Assembly: GCF_932526225.1 (NCBI RefSeq)
Contig: NC_064039.1
Span: 372,001 to 436,000 of the forward strand
Source: Nematostella vectensis
Lineage: Eukaryota > Cnidaria > Anthozoa > Actiniaria > Edwardsiidae
Length of the DNA stretch: 64,000 nucleotides
Reading direction: 5' to 3'
Shown here: in pieces, positions 27,101 through 37,991 of the stretch
Numbering within the stretch: position 1 is the first letter of the stretch
How the letters are laid out: each line of letters starts with the position of its first letter
Notes under the pieces: generated by a model
Seen by the model: the letters and a program-made list of their open reading frames with translations, nothing else
What the model was told of the DNA's origin: nothing
Databases searched by the model: none
Position numbers and translations under genes: made by a program

Positions 27101-29126
27101 AGAGGGCAGGCCCACGCAAAAATGAGATCTATTTGTTAAGTACTTACTTTTCTGCGCTTTGCTATGTCTGGCGAGACCTGAAGTACCATCTGAAAATATA
27201 GATGACGCCGCTATTATGATCGAGTACTGAAGTGTTCTTCCAAGCAGCTCAGACCCCAAATTCCCACGGTTCAACTCGTACCACAGCAAACCCGATCAGA
27301 ACTTGGACTAGCTTCAAGTCTTTGTATAAAAGGGTTTTTTTGACTAGAAAATGTGTTTATTAATCAAAGAAGTTCTAGGCCCGTGTAGTCCGACACGAGC
27401 GGCTGCAAAGCAGACTAAGGCCCGTGCAAACAGCGCCAACAGCTTTGCTTGCACCGCTAGTCTCGGTTGACCGCAAGACAAAGGTTCGAAATGTTTGCAA
27501 ACCGAATTACTTTACAGGATTTTCCAACATGGTGGGCAACAACGCCAGCATTGCTAGGTCAGCGGACGTCAGCGGACAGCCAGTGGACGTAAAATGACCA
27601 GCAATATTAGCGGTTAATTAAACGGGGCTTATGTACATAGGGCTTATTTACACGGGACTTATGTACACGGGGCTTATGTACACGGGGCTTATGTACACTG
27701 AGCTTATGTACATGAGGCTTATGTACAAGAGGCTTAAGGGCACGGGGCTTATGTACACGGGGCTTATGTACACAGGGCTTATGTACACGGGGCTTATGTG
27801 CACAGGGCTTAAGGACACGGGGATTATTTACAAGAGGCTTAAGGGCAAGGGGCTTAAGGACACGGGGCTTATGTACAAGGGGCTTAAGGACACAGGGCTT
27901 ATGTACACGGGGCTTAAGGACACGGGGCTTATGTACACGGGGCTTATGTACATGGGGCTTAAGGACAAGGGGCTTATGTACAAGGGGCTAAAGGACACGG
28001 GGCTTATGTACACGGGGGTTATGTACAAGGGGCTTATGTACACGGGGCTTATGTACACGGGGCTTATGTACACGGGGCTTATGTACACGGGGCTTATGTA
28101 CACGGGGCTTATGTACACGGGGCTTAAGGGCACAGGGCTTATGTACACAGGGCTTAAGGACACGGGGCTTATGTACAAGAGGCTTAAGGGCACGGGGCTT
28201 AAGGACACGGGGCTTATGTACAAGGGGCTTAAGGACACAGGGCTTATGTACAAGGGGCTCAAGGACACAGGGCTTATATACACGGGGCTTATGTAAAAGG
28301 GGCTTAAGGACACGGGGCTTATGTACAAGGAGCTTATGTGCGGGATTTGAGAGCCCTTTCCGCCACCGTCATTCAATTCAGGCCCTCCTCCGCTTTAATG
28401 AGTTCTCACGTACTTCTGTGCGGCGAAGTGCTTCCTTCGGAGGCTTTTGGGCTGTCATCCTCTTCATAGTCGAAGTGGTCGCCATCTGCAAGGGACAAAA
28501 CACTTCTTCAATACTCTAGAACGAATCTGCAAGGGGCAAAACACTTCTTCAATACTCAAAAAGGCATCTCTACAAATACAAAAGAATGCTCGAAGTGGTG
28601 GCATCGTTCATTTCCATTACAAGAGTACTCGTTCTATACGAAGGATATGTCACTAGTTTTAACGACATCAGGGTTCATTTTAAAAGATGGGCGAAGTGGC
28701 ACTTTATCCGAGGGTCAAACACAACTGTCAATAAATGAGAGGTCTTTTTTTTCTAAAAAGCAATTACTACAATGCATAAAAAACCTTATATCAGATATTT
28801 CCGTTAAGAAGAACAATTTCAAAAGAATTTGCAACAAATTTTCATAACAAAAGACAGCTTACATAAAGACGGCATCTGTTGTATCGGTTTGTAGGCTGAG
28901 ACGAGCTACCATTTAGCATACACTACGCGTCTACTCTCCTTGATAATTGAATTCTATATGGTGAAAAATTCATGAAAGTCGTTCACTCACATTTTTCGCG
29001 GTAGTATCGTGCAATTGTTGCTTGGATTTCCGGGTCTGGATAGGCTAAGGTAGCGCAGATCAGATAGTGGTTGGTTACCAGACAACAGATGAACAGAGCC
29101 CATCTCCATGACGATCGGAATCCCAT
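21140..29126 (-). CDS. Gene A: uncharacterised secreted/membrane protein, 11 exons, about 634 aa
   Basis: Exons (minus): 29126-28991, 28485-28414, 27189-27148, 26264-26064, 25598-25444, 25270-25250 (21 nt microexon), 24910-24749, 24516-24306, 23978-23824, 23346-23074, 21616-21140. They sum to 1905 nt, exactly 635 codons, with phases matching throughout. Exon 1 encodes a signal peptide (MGFRSSWRWALFICCLVTNH). A short acidic, Ser-rich linker follows, then a hydrophobic span (FFFSLFLLIVSVVTAVVATT, about 84-105) and CCGLVGYKYLCNFENKF. Later come coiled-coil-like helices (MEELAKDIGKMWSRLEEIL), a glycine-rich hydrophobic helix (KGAGPALTIVSIGFDLYNLI, about 320-345) followed by charged helices, and a C-terminal domain with scattered Cys. 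I recognise no named family; the hairpin loosely recalls apolipoprotein L-like proteins (weak inference). A broken paralogue lies next door. Confidence 0.78.
21795..21880 (+). repeat. tRNA-like sequence, probable SINE head or tRNA pseudogene
   Basis: Contains a perfect Pol III B box (ggttcgattcc, near 21857) and a weak A box (tggtagcgagacc) about 35 bp upstream. The acceptor stem cannot be closed and the T stem has a mismatch, so it is not a functional tRNA. It lies in the last intron of gene A on the opposite strand. Confidence 0.4.
22338..22862. repeat. 30 bp minisatellite in gene A intron 10
   Basis: About 17 copies of a 30 bp unit, ggtgatgaaggtggataa plus gggtaaaacaag, with variants (gataac, gatacg, gatgag). 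It lies mid-intron, about 210 bp from the exon 10 donor, and does not contain either splice site. The multiple-of-three unit produces meaningless open frames on both strands. Confidence 0.93.
25622..25775. repeat. 60 bp tandem repeat in gene A intron 4
   Basis: Two and a half copies of a unit starting catgcctggatcaagt, immediately upstream (minus sense) of the exon 5 acceptor region. Divergence is a few bases per copy. Confidence 0.85.
25902..25975 (+). repeat. tRNA-like sequence, degenerate
   Basis: A good A box (tagctcagtgg at 25910) and a degraded B-box region (gggctcaaatg at 25953) lie at tRNA spacing. The anticodon loop lacks the usual U33 and the T stem does not pair. Best read as a tRNA pseudogene or SINE fragment within gene A intron 4. 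Confidence 0.35.
26446..26862. repeat. 29 bp minisatellite in gene A intron 3
   Basis: About 14 very uniform copies of a 29 bp unit (gggtcaatagactgggg followed by tggggcatcaca). Only two copies differ (agtctg), pointing to recent expansion or strong homogenisation. No splice-site sequence in the unit. Confidence 0.95.
27626..28345. repeat. 15 bp minisatellite in gene A intron 2
   Basis: About 48 copies of a 15 bp unit (ggcttatgtacacgg) mixed with a variant (ggcttaaggacacgg or ..acaagg). The unit is a multiple of three, so a 221-residue open frame crosses it on the plus strand, which I regard as spurious. It starts about 70 bp from the exon 2 donor on the minus strand. Confidence 0.94.
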
Positions 29127-31040
29127 GATACCCCAGTCTTAAAATAGTTCAAATTCAGTCAAGATTTTTATTTGGCAACTTTCCTTATAAGGTATAATAT
29201 AATATAATATCCTATCCCTAACCCTACACCAAGTACTGAACAGGGGTGATGTACTTAGTGACACCATGCATATCGCCACATGGTAACCCCCTATCCCTAA
29301 CCCTACATCAAGTACTAATTGGGGGTGATGTACTTAGTGTGCTGCTTAGTGACACCATGCATATCGCCACATGGTAACCCCCTATCCCTACATCAAGTAC
29401 TAATCAGGGTTGATGTACTTAGTGACAACATGCATACCGCCACATGGTAACCGACCTGCGCATGTGACATAAGATAGCTCCCTCCCGTGTCGTCATGTTT
29501 TGTTAATAGATGAAGCAAAGAACAAAAGGGATAAAATATATAATAAATATATTTCTAGCAAGGGACTGGCACGAGGTTAGGGAATGGCTTGATCAGACAA
29601 TGGGCTATTCTATTTCGCCAATACGTGTTTTATATATTTATTTTCATATATATAACAGCCTATGTATATGAGCTTTTCGCAATGTGCGAAGTAGAAACTG
29701 AAAAAAAACAAGTTCGCCAGATACGTGTAACAGTCCTGTCTGTAGCGGACAATGTTTGCCAGGAAACAGAAAATATTAAATTAACATCATCTCCCAAGGC
29801 CTTAGATAAACTCTTTAATTTTAAAACAAAAAACTTACTGACAGTTTTTTAGCTGCTAGAGGTGCCCGCGTATTGAGAAAACAACAGAAAACTTAGCATC
29901 CAATGAGTAACAAGCCCGAAGATAAAGTTAGATAGTAGATTTTTTTTTCTCCCAATAACTGACACCAACTTTGATTTAAAAAAACCATGGAAAAATGTAA
30001 AAAATTTCGCTTCATTTTCTTCCATGGCTCCCCATAGATGTTAAATATGATTTGGGTTATTTCTGGGGAATAAATAGACATATCACCCACCTTTCTGGTC
30101 CCACAAGTGTATAATGATTTTAGCAAACGAAAGAAATATCGCTTAAATAGGCGCATTCGCATGACATCATACCTGTGCTACTGGCTATTTTACAGGTTTG
30201 TAATAAGGTCATAATGCCATGAATGATTTCTACCAGCTTGTTCTAAATGTAGCGATGTAGAGAAACGTGTCTACCAGCTTGTTCTTAATGTAGCAATGTA
30301 AAGAAACGTGTCTACCAGCTTGTTCCAAATGTAGAAATATAGAGAAACGTGTCTACCAGCTTGTAAATGTAGCAATGTAAAGAAAAGTGTGATATCGGAT
30401 ACCTACCTGCCATCTAACTCATATTTCACTCTGTTGCAATTGTTGCGAAGTGACGGTTCTCTGTGAAAGCAAGGGGCACCCTAAAATGTATTTGTTTGCT
30501 TAGAGGGGGAGGGGGATTATACTAGGGACTACTACTTTTCCCTTCTAAGAGTAGCATAAAACAATAAGCATAACCTTTTTAAGATTGCAAGTAACTTTGT
30601 CTTGGTTCACTAATATAAAAATGGGGACCATATATCATTGTTAGAGACGAGCTTAATAGACACTAGTTAATACAGATATTTAGGAAGGACAAAAAAGCTC
30701 TTAGGCCAAAAAAAAGCCCCCATTAGCCGCCCCTCCCTCTCAATATAGCCCCTCTACAAGGCCTCCCCGAGCTCATTAGTTCTTTTAAAATAGTTGTGGA
30801 CGAAAATGACCCACTACACGAACATTCAAGAGTAATTCTAATAACCTTCATGTCATAAAAATCATTTTTTATAATCATTTTTATGTCGATATTTATTTGA
30901 ATCCAGAAATCTATTAACCTTTAAGGCATGAAAATCATTTTTTAAATCATTTTTATGTCGCTATGTATTTGAATCCAGAAATATGTGTTGATTCTGTGAA
31001 TCCCTTTATATCTTTATCTCTATAACTACCCAAGAATACC
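29127..31040. other. Intergenic region between gene A and psi-B with several short duplications
   Basis: Upstream of gene A. Contains about three copies of an 85-90 bp unit at 29215-29455 (gtaaccccctatccctaacc, gatgtacttagtgaca), four copies of a 41 bp unit at 30222-30380 (gtctaccagcttgttc, tagagaaacgt), and a 70 bp direct duplication at 30836-30985. No exon was found. The gene A promoter should lie close to 29127-29215, but no clear motif is visible. Confidence 0.6.
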
Positions 31041-31611
31041 TCACAGATCCATCCCAGGACATTCCACAGCGTTTACTTGCACTTCTGTCACGTTTTCTAA
31101 CTCTGCAATATCGGCAACCGTAATTTCCGAGCGTTTCCATTCGCAAAATATCTTGAATCTTTTTTGGTGCCAGCTGCGAGCTTGGATCTTCCTTACAAGT
31201 ATCCATGATTGCTTGGATGCGTTGAGGATTGGATACAGATAGATTCATGGTTGTCTTTAATCCTCGGGCGATCTGAACTGCAGACATCACTGCCTTCTTT
31301 TCACATATACACATTCTAACTGGGAGACTATTGAGTTTGCAGTTTGGAGAGATTGCAGTTTGCTGCCTCTCGTAGCTGTCTCTTGACGTCGTCCTTGGAG
31401 GTGTAGGGCTCGCCGTATTCGTTAAGACATTCAGCAGAGTTGGCGTTGTGGGTTGCCATGTCTTCCGTGTAAAGCTCGCTAACCGACCTTCTATCACCGT
31501 CTTGGCAATCTTCAACTACCTGTTATCCAAAACAGAAAGAAAGACTGTGACGCTTATTTTCAAATTAGAAAAAAATGACAAAAAAATGGTCTGTGCGAGA
31601 TTAATGCCCCA

Positions 31612-31792
31612 CTTCCGTCACGTATTATCTCACTCCATCACGCAATATACCACTTCCGTCACGCATTTTTCCACTCCGTTACGCAATTTACCACTTTCGT
31701 CACGCATTATCCCACTTCCGTCGCGCATTATTTTACTCCGTCACACAATATACCATTTCCGTCACGCATTATCCCACTTTCGTCACCTTTTT
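31612..31792. repeat. About 21 bp tandem repeat in psi-B last intron
   Basis: Eight or so diverged copies of a unit like ccacttccgtcacgcattat, starting a few bases past the donor of the fused exon. Copies are too diverged to define an exact unit. Confidence 0.8.
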
Positions 31793-33055
31793 TTACCATT
31801 TTCAGAGTGTTCGACCTACACGTCATTGTGTATTTCAGATTCTTGAGACAAGTCAAGTCCTTGATACCAGAGTCAGTCAGTTGATGATTCGCTCCAGCTC
31901 TTTCCACATTTCACCGATACTTTTCGCCAGATCTTCCATTTTAGACTTCAAGTTAATAGCTGAAGAAATAATACTTGAATGTCAGAAATGAATGTGAAAA
32001 TATTATGAACCCATTTGAAGTGCGAATTGTTTCAGACTTAATTTTTGACCCGAATTAAAAAGGATTTGCAAAGGGTCTAAATCTGAATCTTTTTTTAAAA
32101 GCTGAAAAGCATTGAAACGCGGAAAGAGCAGCATTCTTTGTACGAGTTGACAGGGCGTATTAATTACCTTTTTCAATTCCCTTATTCACTTGATGAGAAC
32201 GATCTACAATGTCTTGTTTTTTAGTTTTGAATTTGTTCTCGAAGTTGCATAAATAGTCATAGCCCAATCCACAACATCCCTTCATGTCGTGAATTGTTTC
32301 TATCGTTGTTGCTGCAACTGTCATTAACACGCTAACGATGAGTAGGATCAGACCGACGAGACCTGAAGGAAGAAAAAACATTTATATAGCAAATGTTCGA
32401 TTTTGCGCCGAGATTCCAATAATTGCATCATGCATTGCATCATTGCATTTTTAAATTGCATTTTAAAAAATGTTATAATTAATTGCTTTTTCACATATAC
32501 CAATAATAATAAAGATAATTATTTTAAAAAGATTTTTATAGTCATTTTAAAGATATACTGATTTGCATGGTATATCCAACCAAACGATATATATTTTGTT
32601 AACTCTGGGGGTTCGTCCGAACCCCCCACTGGCTATGGGCCTGGATATCCCTAGTAAAGATTATATATTTTACTTGTGTGTACTCACTTTTCTGCGCCTT
32701 ACCGTGCCTGGCAAGACCTGATGTAGCATCTGGATACAGGAAAAAAAACAGATGACAGCCATTGAAGGTACAAAAAGGATGGGCGGGTGGGGGATGACCA
32801 TTGTGGCTGGTATCTCATTCCTACTTCCCCACCTCTCCCTACCCCAAGTCAGCTTCGTATATTTAAGCGTCCAAATCTTTGCCGCAATTCTGGTACAAGC
32901 AATAAACATGAAACTTTTATAACAGCAAAAACTTTATGGAAGAGCAAAACATCCGCCTGCAACCCCTCAAGCTTTGTGCTGCAGCCACTTCCCTCTAAAA
33001 ACACCCTAAGGATCAACCCCTGACTTGACGAACCTAAGAAATAACAATGTTTTCG

Positions 33056-33256
33056 TTCTTGCTTTCTTCTGTGTGGCAAAGTGCTCCTCTCAAAGAGTGA
33101 ATTACTTACTTCTGTGTGGTAAAGGGCTCCTCTCAAAGAGTGAATTACTTACTCCTGTGTGGTAAAGGGCTCCTCTCAAAGAGTGAATTACTTACTTCTG
33201 TGTGGCAAAGTGCTTCTCTCAAAGAGTGAATTACTTACTTCTGTGTGGCAGTGCTC
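33056..33256 (-). repeat. 43 bp minisatellite built from psi-B exon 2 donor (left part)
   Basis: About five copies. On the minus strand each unit reads an exon-like part (gaggagcactttgccacacagaa is 23 nt; key end CACACAGAA) followed by the donor GTAAGTAATTCAC. Gene A exon 2 ends with the homologous CGCACAGAA followed by GTACGTGAG, so the unit contains a duplicated exon-intron junction. The copy nearest exon 3 has a mutated donor (GAAAGC). The array is interrupted at 33256 by Gypsy element 2 and resumes at 37992. Confidence 0.88.
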
Positions 33257-33353
33257 TGTAATATCCTAGCGCCCTTGCACACTCATACCGCTGACCAATA
33301 AAACTGAGTTGACATCCAAGATGGCGTCCCCCATGTAGCGACCGGTTATTTCA
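33257..33353 (+). repeat. 5' LTR (97 bp) of Gypsy element 2
   Basis: TGTAATATCC...TTATTTCA with canonical TG..CA ends. A primer site TGGCGATGAG starts one base later at 33355. Contains an aataaaac signal at 33297. Confidence 0.9.
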
Positions 33354-33520
33354 GTGGCGATGAGAGGAAAAACAACGGAGAAAACCGCGTGTGAAGACCG
33401 GGAAATCAGACAGAAATCAGCAAGAGTCGTGGAAGAAGCTTGGAGAGAAAAAAATAGAGCTCCAGCGGGAGAATTTAGCGAGAAAATCGAAGAAAACGAC
33501 GAATTCTGTCACGTGTCGAA

Positions 33521-34279
33521 ATGGGAGAGAACAAGCAACCTCACGAAATCAGGGTTTTGACGAGTGGTAAGTCTCTCAGAATCCAACCCTTCAGCATACC
33601 GACGAATCAGTTGGAGATTGGAAGAGCCTGGAAGGAATGGCTTGAAGATTTTGAAGAGGAGGTCGAGTATTTTGAAATCAAAACAACCGAAGATAAAGTG
33701 AGAGCAATGAAGATTTATGGAGGACCTGAGATCAAGAAACTAGCAAGAAACTTACCAAAGCCGACGCCAAGCGCGGATGACAACGACTTCACGAGAATGA
33801 AAAGGAAACCTAACAACCATTTCCTGCCGAAGAAGAACAAACACCACGCAAGATACACGTTTAACAAACAAAAGATGGAAACGAACGAGAGTATTGTCAC
33901 ATATGCAGCCAGAATGAGATACCAAGCCAAGGAGTGCGAGTTCGGTACTCAAGAAGATGAGAGGATTCTAGAGCACCTCATCCAGACGATCTCAGATGGA
34001 GATTTAGTCAAGAGAGCAAAAGAGAAGAGATGGAATTTGACCGAATTCATAGAAAATGCTGGCCAGAAGGAGGAGATTAATAAACAGGTGAATGAAATCA
34101 AAATGATTTCAAAGTGGCCAAGATTCAAACACAAAAGAAGCCCCAAGCCAAGAAACCCCCATCACAACAAAGAAGTGGAGAGGCGAGAAAGAAGGACAGG
34201 CACAAGTGTGACTATTGTGGGGAGACTGGTGCACACAAGCCGGGGAAAGACTGCCAAGCCTATGGGAAACAATGCCTAA
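33521..34279 (+). CDS. Gag-like frame of Gypsy element 2
   Basis: A 252-residue frame from ATG 33521. Residues about 20-190 have the capsid-like layout (WKEWLEDFEEEVEYFEI, TYAARMRYQAKECEFGT, ILEHLIQTISDGDL). It runs out of frame before the nucleocapsid: two Cys/His knuckles (CDYCGETGAHKPGKDC and CLKCGNNNHFAVCC, with the first atypically spaced) lie in the next frame, 34114-34434. The shift could be programmed or an indel. Confidence 0.8.
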   Translation: MGENKQPHEIRVLTSGKSLRIQPFSIPTNQLEIGRAWKEWLEDFEEEVEYFEIKTTEDKVRAMKIYGGPEIKKLARNLPKPTPSADDNDFTRMKRKPNNHFLPKKNKHHARYTFNKQKMETNESIVTYAARMRYQAKECEFGTQEDERILEHLIQTISDGDLVKRAKEKRWNLTEFIENAGQKEEINKQVNEIKMISKWPRFKHKRSPKPRNPHHNKEVERRERRTGTSVTIVGRLVHTSRGKTAKPMGNNA

Positions 34280-34307
34280 AATGTGGCAATAACAACCACT
34301 TCGCAGT

Positions 34308-37300
34308 TTGTTGCAAGTCAGAAGGTGGAACAGAAGCAAGCATAGAAGAAGATTCAAACGTATCCATCAAGTCAGCCATGAACCAGAGCACGAAGATTCC
34401 AGCAGTGGATCGGATTGTGGGTACCTGGAGTTAACTTCCAAGCACCTATCCCATGTGAAGATAGTGACATCAGGCAAGCCCAAGGGTACAGTTTTGGTTA
34501 GACTTGGAGACGTGGATGCGCAGGTCGAACCAGACAGCGGCGCCAGCGTCAACGTAATGGACGAATACCAGTACAAGGCACTTTCCCACCGCTCTGACGA
34601 GATTGGAGATTTGACAGACTGCAGAGAAAAGCTGAAGACCATCCAGACAAGCCTTCAGGTGAAAGGAGAGTTTGAAGTCACCATACGAAACAAAAACCGA
34701 GGTGCAAAGACTCGCTTCGTGGTGATAAGGAGAAGAATGGATTCGCCGCCACTCATAGGAAGGGAGACATTGAACGAGCTTGGAATGCTGAAGATCGACC
34801 CAGAAGGGTGTATCAGAGAACCCAATGATCTAAGAATCAAAACGGTGAAGCAAACAACGAAAAGTGAAGAAATTGCCAAGCAATTCGAGAAGGTCTTTGA
34901 CGGCATTGGCTGCTTCCAGGACAGGACAGGCGAGCCGATTGAGTTCAAGCTGGAGATGGACCCAGAAGCAACTCCAGTGGCACAGCGACCAAGGAATGTT
35001 GCCTACTACCTGCAACAACCCCTCAAGAAATGGCTCGATCAGGGAGTTGAACAAGGCATATTTGAACCGGTGCCAGAGGGAGAACCCATCACCTGGTGTT
35101 CGCCATTAGTCATTCAGCCCAAACCGATGTACACAAAGACAGACAAGGAGAAGCTAGAACCACAGATGATCAGAGCAAGCATAGACATGAGGGTACCAAA
35201 CTTATCAATGAAGAGAAGCCGCTGCATTCAAGCCCCGATAGTGGAAGATTTCACCCATAAGCTCCGTGACTGCAAGATATTCTCCAAGCTAGATCTAAGG
35301 CAAGGATACCACCAGCTGACTCTGGACGAAGAGACCAGGTAGGTCGCGACATTCAGCACGCCATGGGGAAACTTCACACCCCGAAGACTTGTCTTTGGCG
35401 CCAAGTCCTCACAAGATGTATTTGACGAAGCAATGTTCAAGGTATTCGGAGACATCCCCAACTGCATCAATCAGCGAGACGATATCCTGATCGGAGGCAG
35501 AGATGAAACAGAACATGCTGAGACGCTGAGAACAGTCCTCCAGAGAGCAAAGGATCACGGGATAACATTCAACGGGGAGAAGTGCGAATTTGAGAAGCAA
35601 GAGATTGAGTTCTTTGGACATGTTTTCACCAATAATGGGCTCAGACCAGCGCCGGACAAGGTGAGAGCAGTAAAGAAGAGCGAGAGACCTGAGGACAAGG
35701 AGGCGGTGAGAAGCTTTCTCGGAATGGCGGGGTATCTTGACAACTTCATCAGCGCCTACGCCACCATAGCCGCACCACTATTCGAGCTAACGAGAAAAGA
35801 AACAAAGTTCCACTGGGGAGAACGAGAAGAGAAGGCGTTTCAGGAGATCAAGGAGAGCATCTCAAGCGAGACAACAATGGCATACTTCAACCCCAGACGC
35901 CACATCATACTCCGCACGGAGGCAAGCTACCACCAAGGACTTTCCGCTGCGCTGTATCAGCAGAGAGACAAAGGAATGCAACCTGTACACTTCATCAGCC
36001 GCACGATGACCGACACCGAGAAGAGATACAGCCAGACAGAGAAGGATGCACTAGCGATTAAGTGGGCCAAAGAGAGGCTGAGGATCTATCTGCTAGGTGC
36101 ACCAAGATTCAGAATCGTGACCGCACACAAACCCCTACTACCCATGTTCAACAAGGCGACTGCGAAGATGCCCCCACGAATAGAGAAATGGGTGATGGAA
36201 ATGCAAGACGTCGACTTCGAGCTGATCTACGAGCCACGGAAGGACGAGCAAGATCCACTAGATTACCTTTCCAGGCACCCCCTCCCGGAGACTGGGGACG
36301 ACAGCACAGAGAAGATCATCAAGTGGACCGTCGATGCTGACCACGCAGTTGTGCTTAAGAGAATCAGGGAAGAGACACTGAAAGAGAAGACGTCGCAGAA
36401 GTTGGCAGAGAGAATAGCAAGATGTGACTGGGAGAAGTTCAGAAGAGATAAGGACATACAGCCATACTACCAAGTGAGGCAAGAACTCTCAGTTGCTGAA
36501 GGACTGATCTTCTTCCTGGAAGAAAGAATCGTGCTTCCTGAAGTATTGCAGAGAAAGATCGTCAAAATCGGACACAAAATGGGACACTTAGGCAAGACAA
36601 AGACCAAGCAAATGCTCAGAGAGAAGTATTGGTTCCCAAACATGAACAGCATGATAGATACAGCAGTCGATCAGTGCTTCAATTGCCAAGTAGCAACCAA
36701 AAGCCACAAGGAGGAACCTATCAAGCCAACCCAAATCCCTAGCAAACCTTGGGAGACCATCTCAACAGATTTCGGTGGACCGTACCCAGACGGACACTAC
36801 AACCTCGTGGTTATTGATAAGAGGAGCAGATATCCAGTTGTGGAAAGAGTGCCAAGCACAAGCCTGGGACCAGTCAAGGAAAGGATGAAGAACATCTTTG
36901 CAACATATGGCACACCCAAGAGGGTAGAGAGTAACAATGGACCACCATTCAATTCCGGGGACTATGAAGAGTTCGCAAAGGAAGAAGGATTCGATCCCCA
37001 CAGGATAACGCCAGGGCATCCCAGAGCAAATGGAGAAAGCGAGAAGTTCATGCAAATACTAAACAAGACTGAACGCATAGCAACCCTTGAAGGGAAGGAC
37101 AAGTACGAACGGCAAGAAGCCATGCACAACATGCTAGTAGCATACAGATCGACACCCCACCCTGCGACAGGAGTAACACCTTATGAAGCCATGCGAGGAG
37201 TGAGTGTTAGAACCAAGCTAGACTACACACCACCAACCACAGGGAGAACAGCCAAGGAGGAAGCGATAGATGCCAGAGATGGAGAATACAAGAAGAAAAT

Positions 37301-37823
37301 GAAGGCAAATCGAAAGAACAAGAATACAAAGGAGACAGCTCTAGAAGATTACGTATTGGTGAGACAGCAGAAGAGAAACAAATGGAGCACACCATACGAA
37401 CCAGCCTTCTACACTGTCACAAACATTGAGGGATCAAAGGTGACAGCACGCAGAGCTACAGATAGCAGGACGGTATGCAGAGACGCAAGCCAGTTCAAGC
37501 TCGCTAACTGTATTATCAACACAGCGGACGAAACCAGAGAGAAATCGTGTGAGGGAAAACTATACATGCTCAAGCCAGAGTGCAGTGATCAACCTACTCA
37601 GAGTGCAAGCGTAGCGACAGAGATAAGCGACAGCACAGACAAGACGGAGGAAGAAAGCAAAGAAACAGCTAACGCTGAACCACAGCCTAGAGAGGACCAC
37701 GAGACACCAGAGCTGAGGGAGCGAGGGAGAGGCGCAAGCCGAGTTACCTCAAGGACTATGTTACCAGTTAGAAAACAAGATACTTTTCTTGAGACTTTAC
37801 TTACTGTAAGAGAACTTTATTGA
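34308..37823 (+). pseudogene. Pol of Gypsy element 2, interrupted by a stop and with lost catalytic residues
   Basis: One frame throughout, split by TAG at 35340-35342. The first part has protease (EPDSGASVNVM), its second motif (LIGRETLNELGML) and the N-half of RT (IFSKLDLRQGYHQLTL). The second part (35343-37823) has the RT catalytic DD in NQRDDILIGG, RNase H, the HHCC integrase zinc site (HKMGHLG..CFNCQ) and the integrase core. Departures from Gypsy consensus: RNase H TEAS where DAS is usual (about 35917), TAHKPL for TDHKPL (about 36120), and ESNNGPPF where an Asp precedes NGPPF in integrase (about 36930). These would disable both enzymes. The C-terminal tail is acidic and ends VRELY. Confidence 0.88.
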
Positions 37824-37880
37824 TTACTTTATTGAGTTGATCGTTAGAAATGTTAAGATTGTATAGAGCTATTCTTTTTA

Positions 37881-37991
37881 AAGTAAGGGAGAAATTTAAT
37901 ATCCTAGCGCCCTTGCACACTCATACCGCTGACCAATAAAACTGAGTTGACATCCAAGATGGCGTCCCCCATGTAGCGACCGGTTATTTCA
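37881..37991 (+). repeat. Polypurine tract and 3' LTR of Gypsy element 2
   Basis: Tract aagtaagggagaaa at 37881-37894, then the 97 bp LTR at 37895-37991. It matches the 5' LTR except for T instead of G at its second base, which destroys the TG terminus. Confidence 0.9.

Larger units (their letters stand above)
31041..33256 (-). pseudogene. psi-B: decayed tandem paralogue of gene A
   Basis: Minus-strand exons clearly homologous to gene A: exon 3 at 32729-32688 (DATSGLARHGKAQK), exon 4 at 32362-32168 (LIVSVLMTVAATTIETIHD, CNFENKFK), a fused exon at 31959-31797, and the terminal exon at 31519-31041. The fused exon starts like gene A exon 5 (KMEDLAKSIGEMWKELERII) and ends like exon 10 (TCLKNLKYTM), but the two halves are in different frames with a stop between; equivalents of exons 6-9 are gone. 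The terminal exon is shifted twice relative to gene A, near 31350-31380 and near 31137 (an extra T). Exon 2 survives only as repeat units of the adjacent minisatellite, and no signal-peptide exon was found. Conserved exon 4 suggests decay is fairly recent. Confidence 0.8.
33257..37991 (+). mobile_element. Gypsy-type LTR retrotransposon with 97 bp LTRs, defective
   Basis: A 4.7 kb element with unusually short LTRs (33257-33353 and 37895-37991) differing at one base, flanked by a 5 bp duplication tgctc (33252-33256 and 37992-37996). Removing it rejoins the surrounding 43 bp repeat unit exactly. Coding order is Gag, zinc knuckles, protease, RT, RNase H, integrase (Ty3/Gypsy order). The coding region needs two frame changes in the gag-protease part, has a TAG inside RT, and has substitutions at catalytic positions of RNase H and integrase, so this copy is dead although its LTRs are nearly identical. 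Confidence 0.93.

Noticed and set aside
27631-28376. Open frames of 182-221 residues with MYTGL or YISPV repeats
   Set aside because: They are artefacts of a 15 bp unit lying in a gene A intron; both strands are open and neither has codon-like variation.
29215-29455. Telomere-like ccctaa motifs
   Set aside because: Only isolated cctaaccct words occur within an 85-90 bp duplication; there is no run of hexamers.
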